A stretch of 15,912 bases of DNA from Cudoniella acicularis (taxonomy: Eukaryota; Ascomycota; Leotiomycetes; Helotiales; Helotiaceae): NCBI GenBank assembly GCA_013054445.1, contig JAAMPI010001331.1:1-15912 (forward strand). The letters run 5' to 3'. Position numbers and translations under genes: made by a program. Positions 8,692-15,912 of this stretch are shown here, piece by piece (the first letter of the stretch is position 1; each line of letters opens with the position of its first letter). Under the pieces are notes generated by a model. The model was not told the origin of the DNA. It searched no databases and saw nothing but the letters and a program-made list of their open reading frames with translations.

Positions 8692-9278
8692 ATGCCTACT
8701 CCAGAGCAATGGAAAGCTCTTCTCACTACGAAGCCAGTATCGAGAGATTCATCATCCAGCTCGCTCTCAAAACTCTGGTCTAATCCCAAGTCGAAGAAGT
8801 CCAAGCCTAGTTCAGGCAAATCGACATCGCCGTATAAAAGCAAGTTCATCGAGTGTTTTGAGGGCGATCCGGGCTATGTCCCTCCCGGCTTGTCAATTCT
8901 GCAGTCAGAACAGCATAGACAGGGCTCGCCGGGAAGTTCTGAAAGTGTAAGGACTTTCTATACGGCGAGGAGTGTTTTGTTAACACATGAGGGTGATGGG
9001 GGAATGTAGTGCGGCAAGAACTTACAAGTACGAAGTCAGAAGTAGAGAACGTCGAACGGAAAGAAAGAGACCCTAGACAACCACTTCATCCATTGGATAT
9101 ACTATCCTTGACTCCAAGCCACCCGCCAACTCAAAGTCATACTCAACACCAAGCCTCCGACGTCCCATTATTCGAAGATTGGGTCCTGCAGGACACTGCA
9201 GAAGTTACTAACAACAATAATTCGGAGGAATTAGAAAAGAATAGGGATGGAGGCACTGAGGCTTCATGGGACTGGTAG
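8692..9278 (+). CDS. hypothetical Ser/Lys-rich protein, two exons proposed
   Basis: The ATG at 8692 lies in a good context (CAACATGCC) after a pyrimidine-rich leader. The first part, MPTPEQWKALL followed by a Ser/Lys-rich segment and then FIECFEGDPGYVPPG, stays open to TAG 9007-9009. A second open frame (from 9009) reads TSTKSEVENVERKERD and later VPLFEDWVLQDTAEV, ending SWDW and TAG at 9276-9278. A GTAAGG donor at 8947 and an AAG acceptor ending at 9035 would remove 89 nt and join the two in frame, giving 165 residues. A shorter product is also possible (intron 8947-9009, stop soon after), as is an unspliced 105-residue one. I know no family for it. The composition is low-complexity and polar, with no signal peptide or membrane span; a cytosolic or nuclear place is only a guess. 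Confidence 0.55.
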
Positions 9279-9958
9279 TGGATGGATTGAGAGGACTGGG
9301 ATAGTTCAACGGAGTGTTAAGGTTAAGAACGAATGTTTAGAGGATTTAAAGTCTAGTGAAGGAAGAAATGAACAGCCGTCGAAAACCTAGAAAAAGGTTG
9401 ATCTTGATTTTTAAGTTTGAAAATTTCACCTGGGTGCTGAACAACTCTTCACATAGTGAGCAGCCTCTTTCCAAGAGTGGGAAAATGAAGATCAAGAAGT
9501 ATCCCGAGCGGCTAGCACTACTAGCAAGGAAAAAACTACAATCCTGCCCATCTTCAACATTAGCTATCAGGTGCATGTAACTCGGATTTCAATTGCTACC
9601 AAACACTAGTCGAGACTAGACGACATACCATTAACTCCATTTTCCATCCCAGAATGATCTTCAAATTTCTATTCCACCCAGGAAACGCCATGAAAATGCC
9701 TTCACCACGCATATGTACAATATAATGCTGGTACTAATTGGCCACCAATCTCGATGGTAAGCGCTCAAAGCAGCAGAAAATGCCTTCAAACAGAGAAATT
9801 CAGACGCACATAGAATCAAGAAATAGGTATCCAGCCCAGGAGACTTATTTACAAAAAAACAAGTAAAGCAGAAACTCCTTCTCCAGAATATGCAACGAGA
9901 CAAGCGAGTATGGTATTTCAACATCATCACTTCGTTATTAGCCATAACACTTTGAAAT
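9279..9958. other. intergenic between converging genes
   Basis: About 680 bases between the 3' ends of the plus-strand hypothetical gene and the minus-strand fibroin-3-related gene. It must hold both 3' untranslated regions and polyadenylation signals. Open frames on both strands at 9346-9580 are mutual shadows with no motif. Confidence 0.5.
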
Positions 9959-11684
9959 CTAATACACAGGATCCCATCCTTGTGGTTCCCTTCCTCGACC
10001 TCCTCCAGGAGTTAACGATGGTGGTGGTCCACCTCCACGCGGACCTTGATTATTTGGAGGTTGATATGGTTTGTACCCTGGATATGCTGGTTCTTGAGGA
10101 GGTGGGCTTCTGGCTGAGTTGCCAAAATCATCTCTGGTATTTTGCCGCGGTGGTGGGTTTTTTGGGCGACCACCAGCGTTACCGTAATTATCTCTGCTTC
10201 CCTGTCGCATTGGCGGGCCTGGCCGTTGATTGTAGTTTTGCTGTGGAGGAGGGTTTGGTCGGGTACGGGGTTGTTGTGCATCAATTCCAAAGTCGAACCC
10301 GGCATTACTTATGGGACCCGGGCTTGCCATTCGGTTTTGTGGATCAGGGCCTCGTGATGGTCCCCTTGATGGACCTCGAGGAGGTGGGTTGTTTGGCTGG
10401 ACATTGTTATAAGGTTGGTCCTGATATTGCTGTCTTCCGGGGTTCAACGCACGTGCCGAATCTTCAGAGTACTGCCGTGAAGGTTGTGCGTATGGTCGAG
10501 GGCTGTTACTTGAAAACTGGCGTTGCGGCTGAGGACGACCATAATCTTCTCCACCTGCTGCAACACCAACAAATTCGTTGCTCCCATATGGACTTTGGCC
10601 TGACGTTTGTGGTGAAGGAGGCCCGTAGCCTCCTCGACCGCCTCCGCCCTGCCTATTCATTTGTGGAGGATCCATTTGCTGAGGAGACGCGGTAAATCCA
10701 CGAAGATTGTTCATGTCTTGAGGAGGTCCATAACCACGTCCTCCTGGTCCATTTCTGTTTTGCGGAGGATTTGGTTCATACCCGCGTGGCGGACCACCTC
10801 TACCTGGCCCCGGCGATCCTGGACCTCGGTATGGTGCATTTCCAACTGCGTTGAAGCCGTTTTGAGGAGGTTGTGGCGAGTAATCACCGGCTACGCCCAT
10901 ATACCCGTTTCCACCAATACCCTGGCCTGGACGAGCACCGTATGGACTGACTGCACGCAAATCGGGGCCGGGACTTGGAGGCATGGTTGTTGCTGGCCCA
11001 ACGGCACCAGTCATGAGCGGTACACTTTGGCCCGTGGTAGGATCTAGATTTCCTAATTCAACGCCATTTTTCTCTTCCTCCTCTGCAACACGTTTCTTCG
11101 TGGCACTGTCCCAACTTGGCATTGGCGGCAGGGCATCCTCGCTCAGAGCTGGCTTTGGGTCAACATATAATCCATTCTTTCCAACTTCGAATTGTGCAAA
11201 TTTGGGAGGTTCGGGGGCGACAGGGAGCGCACCGCCCATCATTGGCGCAGGAGCTTGATATCCTTGATTTGGGGGACCGGCACGGTGGTTGAACGGGTCA
11301 TCATCTAGGTGCTTCATCGGCTTGTCCTTCTTTCCATCGCAGCACCCGCCACAGCAATCGCAACACGACAAGAAGGAGAAACAGCTACAACAGCAGGAAT
11401 ATCCACAGCAGGCACACCGAATTATACACCATAGGATGGAAAACACGATTAGGCCACCGATGATTATTGCAGCGATTACTGGCCATCTGCATGAATTAGT
11501 GATTTATCTCCAAAAACAGGAGGGAAGTAACAGACTTGCAATATGTCGCCTGCATGCAGCTACTCCAGCTGGAGAAGGATTGGGAAACACTTGATAAATC
11601 CCTTCTCCCTAGTACACTGTCTAGCACAATATCGCCCACGCCCCTCCGTACACTCCATCGCATAGCTGTTGTTATGTGTGGCAT
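9959..11684 (-). CDS. fibroin-3-related Cys-rich single-pass membrane protein
   Basis: Two exons, 11684-11536 and 11486-9959, spliced over a 49-nt intron (donor GTCTGT, acceptor CATGCAG) that restores CMQATYCKWPVIAAIIIGG, for 558 residues. A short N-terminal part with SSWSSC is followed by one membrane span (about residues 51-70), then a dense cysteine block CIIRCACCGYSCCCSC and CCDCCGGCCDG, a good candidate for palmitoylation beside the membrane. The conserved KKDKPMKHLDDDPFNHRAG follows. From about residue 160 the chain is a long disordered tail rich in Pro, Gly, Gln and Asn, with RGPSRGPSRGP repeats, ending GWDPVY. The layout matches a conserved mould family usually called fibroin-3 related; its function is not known. 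The start at 11684 (MPHITTAMRW) is preferred; a second ATG at 11663 would also work. A possible leader intron ends just upstream. The frame is intact over 1.5 kb. Confidence 0.85.
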
Positions 11685-13426
11685 ATTGACCAGCTGCGTC
11701 CAAAAAAGCAAAACAATCCTCAGGAAATAAACCAACAAGAGAAGTCTGTCGCAAGTCGCTGGCGAGTGCTGAATTATAATAACGGTAGCAGATCTCTCCT
11801 AATCCATCCCTTCGGTTTGGGCACTAATTTCCTTCTCGCAGATCTGCTGCTCGATACTTTTGGTGGTTCTGATTTCGTGTCGCAAGGAGGTATTATATTA
11901 TTTGTCGAAATAAGGTCGTCCAATGTCCCACGCGAGTTGAGAGATGTACAATGTGAAGATCAGACTGAGAATCTGGAGCCGTGTTGGGATTTTGCAGCTA
12001 TGAAAAGGGCTGGGCTCGGGTGAAACAGAGGTGGTGGGCTGTGCAATTTCCAAACCTCTGGGCGCTGGTGACGGCCAAATCGCGATGTCGAATTGACAGC
12101 CTGACAAGTCGCAAGTGGTGAGAAGAGGATAGGTGGGCAGGTGGGCGGACTCGGAGCGCTTTGAATGTGAATAACGAAGGTGTTAATTTGAATGGAGGTC
12201 TTGGTGAGGTCAAAGGAGCGACGACAGTTGGAGAACAAGGAACAAGACCAGGTGGTCAGTCTGGAGGTGCAGCTGTTCAAGGCAATTTTTGATGAGGCGA
12301 GGAGGGAAACAACCCCCCGAGTCCGGGAGATTTCGAGTTCGAGCACCCTGACCTATTCTTAGCGTCTTTTGATGAAAGAGCCATCACGTGCCCCTCTCGA
12401 GGCACCGAAGGGGTGGCTCAACCTGTGGCGCAGAGAGTTGGGGCGCGACGGCCAATCAGTTGAGGGTGTCATGAGCCAGGTGAGGGGATTTCACTGGACG
12501 CGCGCCTGTTGGAACTTGAGAACACGAGGGCGGAGCGTGAGACTTGAGGCTTCACCTTGTTGGAGATGGTCAGCTTAGGCATAAAGTTTCCCATCTGTCG
12601 CCATGGAAATGGAAATGAAGAGCTTGTATCTACTCACGGAATATAATATGGAGGTACGATCCTGCAATGATTATGTGAAGTTGGGCGTGTCAAAATGCTG
12701 GCAAAAGCTGAGGCTGCCAAGCTGCCTGAGCTGCATTGATGGTACTGATATTGGTGGCACAGGTTTGATGCCCTTTTTGGTCAACACTTGCGAGCGGAGG
12801 CTGTGGAAGAGAGGATTGTTTCAGTACATGAGTGTGAATGGTGCCACTTAAGTAAATGTCGCGAGGCTTGCGAATCTTGCAAATCTTGCGAATAAAAAGC
12901 TCACTTGCTTTGCTATATGGCCAAGATTCTCGACATTGCAAGCCGGTTGGTAAATAATGGGAAACGACACACTTCATTACTGTATGATCGTGACGTCGCT
13001 CTATCTCCAAGCAATACTTGCCTATTTGCTTTGCTTGCAAATTGTCGGGAGCTTGCTTCACCCACCTAGCTGAAAAAGGAAAGAGATACTTGTCCAATTG
13101 AATGTGAATTGGAATATGGGTTCATTTGCATTTATTGTGCTCGTCGAGCTGCGTAAGCATTCATCTATCAGTCCAAACTGCCGATAGAATGGATTCCGAG
13201 GATAAATGTCCCGAAAAACACCCCCCAGCATTTGGACACCCAATATGTATCATTCAGCTCTCGGCCTTGGTTCTCCCTTAAGACAAAAGGAAATTCCAGC
13301 TTCGATTTCCACGAAATGCCCATATTCAACGCCCCAAAGCTGGCCCATAACCTAACATTAGGTATCGTATCATTACACCATCGTTCCTCGGATCTCATCC
13401 CCTGGATCAAATTTCCCTTATGTAGT
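11685..13426. other. long intergenic region with 5' leader sequence
   Basis: About 1.7 kb without a supported gene. The left 700 bases, read on the minus strand, are C+T-rich and likely hold the promoter and leader of the fibroin-3-related gene; a CACGTG E-box-like site lies at about 12385. A plus-strand frame at 12603-12851 (82 codons, ATG in CGCCATGG) has no recognisable motif. The right end must hold the 3' end of the RCR gene. A small 9-bp tandem repeat lies at 12867-12893. Confidence 0.45.
12867..12893. repeat. three-copy 9-bp tandem repeat
   Basis: CTTGCGAAT, CTTGCAAAT and CTTGCGAAT follow one another without gaps. A further GCTTGCAAAT occurs at about 13033. It may be chance or a short microsatellite-like expansion. 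Confidence 0.6.
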
Positions 13427-13926
13427 TCATCGAATAATTTGGTCTCCCTTCGTCGGTGGCGGGCCTAGCGGAGCCTCGTAGACTGGATCTCCTCCCCGTG
13501 CTGGCTGGTATGAGCTCGTAGGTTGTTGCAACTCAACGTTATTGCCGTAGTATCCCTGGTTGCTATTGAAAGTGGTGCCCGTTTCCTGTTGCGGGACAGG
13601 AGCAGCGGCGTAATAAGGAGGAGCAGGTTGGCCACCGTTGTAAGGTTGGTTTGCGTAATGGCCCGCAGATTGTTGTCCGGTCTGATATTTGTTTCCTACC
13701 CATCCTGTACCGTACATGGGAGCCAGGCCTTGACGACGACGACGTCTGTTGTTGCGGCATCTGTCATCAGAGTTAGCAGTTACCCTATCGGTTCTGCAGA
13801 CAGCTGGACGTACGACAAGAGGAATGCGAGAAGGATGACTGCGGCAATGATCACGCACAAGGCGACCCATCTGCCCCAGCTATTCCAGGTCGAATAGCAG
13901 TAACCATAGCCATCGCAGCTAGTCAT
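13427..13926 (-). CDS. RCR-family membrane protein (Congo red resistance type)
   Basis: Two exons, 13926-13814 and 13760-13427, joined over a 53-nt intron (GTACGT donor, CTAAC branch, GACAG acceptor), giving 148 residues. The short N-terminus MTSCDGYGYCYSTWNSWGRW leads to one hydrophobic span (about residues 21-38), then CRNNRRRRRQGLAPMYGTGW, the hallmark basic stretch of the RCR family. The tail is rich in Gln, Asn, Gly and Pro and holds APPYY, a PPxY motif of the kind that recruits Nedd4/Rsp5-type ubiquitin ligases, and ends PPPTKGDQIIR. In yeast, Rcr1 and Rcr2 act in endomembrane sorting of plasma-membrane proteins and affect chitin deposition; a like role is inferred here. The ATG at 13926 is chosen because the family has a very short lumenal part. 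An in-frame ATG at 14010 would add 28 residues. Confidence 0.88.
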
Positions 13927-15912
13927 TATGTTAGCAGTGGCCAGCGAAGGATTGCGATGGATTGTGATGGAATGAAGTTGCGGCGGCGAGGAGATTGATG
14001 AAAATGACATACTAGTAGTCTCTCTTTGTCAAGAGATTGGCCGAATCTGTTGGCGCCATGTTTGGTGGATGTGACGTCGCGATCTTTGTTGTGGTGAATC
14101 TATGTCGTGGTGTGATGTGGAGAACAACGTTGACGCGGTAGGCAACCGAGATGTCGAGTATCGTCAAATGCGCAGAGCACGGATCGAGTTTTAGGGCTGC
14201 GTCTGTGACTGCGAAGCAGAAGAAATATGCGATTCAGTGCGATAGGATGGACGAGGTTTGAAGGAGGCAACTGTTTTAAGAATAAAGGAGGTTGGAAAAG
14301 CTTGTGAGCTGGGCTTTGTGGGTTGGCTGATCGGGGCTGTGCTGTGCTGAGGATTCGGAAGATTCCATGAGGGTTCTGCGTGCCACTGCACCAGTCACCC
14401 AAAATTCACCCGTCACCAGCCTTTACCGTGCAAGTTGATTGCGTGGACATGAGTGATTTCTTCGTATGCTTGAGAAAGATTTGCCTATTAGATCCGGATG
14501 CTATTCGTTCTGTACCTACACTCTATGACATCTTGCCTGCGCTCAGTTCGTCCCATTCACCAACAAAGCTGTCTGGTACGAGGATGATTCCAGCAAACGA
14601 TGCCCGGACCTTGGAATCCGATGCATTGCCCGCCCAGTGTTTCACTTACTGTGATTGATTCACATGGATATAAGGCCGTTGGTTCGTCAAATCTCTCAAA
14701 CATGGACTCGGGGGACTACCAGCAATTGAGTTCATGGCACTTGGCCATGTATACGAGGAAACTACATAACCAAGTACGGTACTCTCATTCAAAAACACTT
14801 GAGGGGTATTCAAGGCTCGATATCCTCTCTTTTCTACTTAGTATTCCTTATCCTACAAACCCGTGTCGAAATCATAATACTTGATGTACGATACTTTACT
14901 CCGTACTGTGCAAGGTACAGTATAAAACCCAGAACACCATCTCAAAGTCGCTAATTGGTGGCTGATGATTGATCTGTCAGCACACTCGCACGAGCGTACC
15001 CCTGTGCCATCGTCATCCAAATGATCGTCCGCCGACACCCAAATCGTGTTCTCCCCAGCTGTTCGTCTCGCCAGCCAATCACCACCCACACATCCGCTGG
15101 CAAGGGTCGACCATGCTTGGATTGATGCGCTGGCAATGTGGTTTGTGCGTAGCCTCAGAGTAAAATCGTCGACCTGCTGGGCCTTCCATCTTGCTTGACA
15201 GTTTCTCCCTCTTCAATTCTGGTCGCAAACTGTCAATGGAACGGAATCCCCTCTCGCGCCCCAAGATGTAGAACCACCGCCCTTGTTCGCAAACCCCTCC
15301 GTCGTGGCATAGCATGGCATACACCGACTCTCCATGAACCTCGATCCCAAAGGAGCACCCAGCCATGACAGTCCGGGCGCGCCGCCAACCCCGAAGGCAC
15401 CCCTCTCTACAGCTGGGCGGAGGATGAATCTCAAGGCTGTTGAAAATCATGGTCATTAAGACGGGTCCAAACCGCAAAGTTATGAGTATGTTAATTACAT
15501 ATCCCGAGACCAAAACACCCAACGATGCGTCCATTCTCTCTTCTTCAAACCACCGCACCAGACCCGCTCGAATGCCCGAACAAAGAAGAAAGCATACAGT
15601 CTAGAAGCCGTCGAAGTCCGCGGTACCAATGATGAACGCTGGTCGTGAAAGTCGTCTTATCGTTCCAAAGGGGTATGAAGAAGGGGAGCCCACGCAGTGG
15701 CAGGTAAGGAAATCCTTTTCGTTTCAAAAGAGCCGGACGCCGTTTGCATCCAGAGCCGCAAGAGTAGGGGAAATGGAAGCGATGCTGTGAGCTGGGGAGA
15801 TATATTTGGTCTTCGCGGACCGGAAAAGGGAAGTTTCGTTTTATCTGTCCGTCACTTCGTTATCATCATTACCCCAAGAAGTCCAGATGGCTGAAGATCT
15901 GAGGCTTTGGGA
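13927..15912. other. gene-poor right end
   Basis: About 2 kb upstream of the RCR gene with no gene I can support. The first 350 bases probably hold the RCR promoter and leader. A minus-strand frame from an ATG at about 15534 to 15079 (about 150 codons) includes a hydrophobic stretch near its start (LGVLVSGYVINILITL) but lacks known motifs and good coding character. A short hairpin (TACTGT at 14904, ACAGTA at 14917) lies nearby. The right edge may be the upstream region of a gene beyond the window. Confidence 0.4.

Noticed and set aside
9910..10695. Plus-strand 261-codon frame
   Set aside because: It is the antisense shadow of the Pro/Gly/Gln-rich tail of the fibroin-3-related gene.
12603..12851. 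Plus-strand 82-codon frame with a good ATG context
   Set aside because: No motif, no neighbouring exon, and it lies in a region without other coding signs; likely chance.
12690..13097. Minus-strand 135-codon frame
   Set aside because: No motif and no splice context; low-complexity shadows of repeated CTTGC words.
14904..14922. Hairpin TACTGT / ACAGTA as a terminator or MITE end
   Set aside because: Arms of only 6 bp with no flanking duplication and no gene it could serve.
15079..15558. Minus-strand open frame of about 150-159 codons
   Set aside because: Non-ATG at the longest start, no recognisable domain, irregular composition and no splice partners; kept only as a note in the intergenic entry.
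1..15912. tRNA, rRNA, CRISPR or prokaryotic operon features
   Set aside because: No cloverleaf-like sequence, no regularly spaced repeats and no Shine-Dalgarno-led gene chains; genes have fungal introns.

Overview
The window looks like nuclear DNA of a filamentous ascomycete (Pezizomycotina). Introns are short (about 47-67 nt, one of 160), with GTANGT-type donors, CTAAC/CTGAC-like branch sites and YAG acceptors. The protein families (a fibroin-3-related Cys-rich membrane protein, an RCR protein, a Kre9/Knh1-like cell-wall protein, fungal-type P450 and GMC enzymes) are typical of moulds. A leotiomycete is my weak guess. No tRNA, rRNA, CRISPR array or bacterial feature was seen.

Left part (1-2.0 kb): a GMC-family FAD oxidoreductase pseudogene on the minus strand. 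It has an internal deletion over the glycine-rich GMC signature, at least one frameshift, an early stop and substitutions at the catalytic His and other signature residues. At 2.3-2.9 kb lie a CCTGAGNA minisatellite and a 214-bp hAT-like MITE with an 8-bp target duplication.

Middle (3.0-7.3 kb): an intact two-exon gene for a secreted-then-anchored Kre9/Knh1-like membrane protein, a gene-poor stretch with a 140-bp Tc1/mariner-like MITE and decayed coding-like fragments, a small array of the minisatellite word in the opposite orientation, and a cytochrome P450 pseudogene (minus strand). The P450 still has all its splice sites, its ExxR and its heme-Cys motif, but carries four frameshifts and one nonsense codon.

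Right part (7.3-15.9 kb): a plus-strand hypothetical gene with a proposed intron (8.7-9.3 kb), an intact fibroin-3-related gene (10.0-11.7 kb, minus), an intact RCR-family gene (13.4-13.9 kb, minus), and long intergenic stretches used as promoters and 5' leaders.

Interpretation: two oxidative genes (P450 and GMC) have decayed on either side of a living cell-surface gene, while three surface or endomembrane protein genes stay open. The intact 495-codon and other frames in the same window make general sequencing error an unlikely cause of the broken frames. The most unusual items are the precise anatomy of the two relic enzymes, the two MITEs, and the minisatellite word that recurs in inverted orientation 3 kb away. 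No clearly new multigene system was found.
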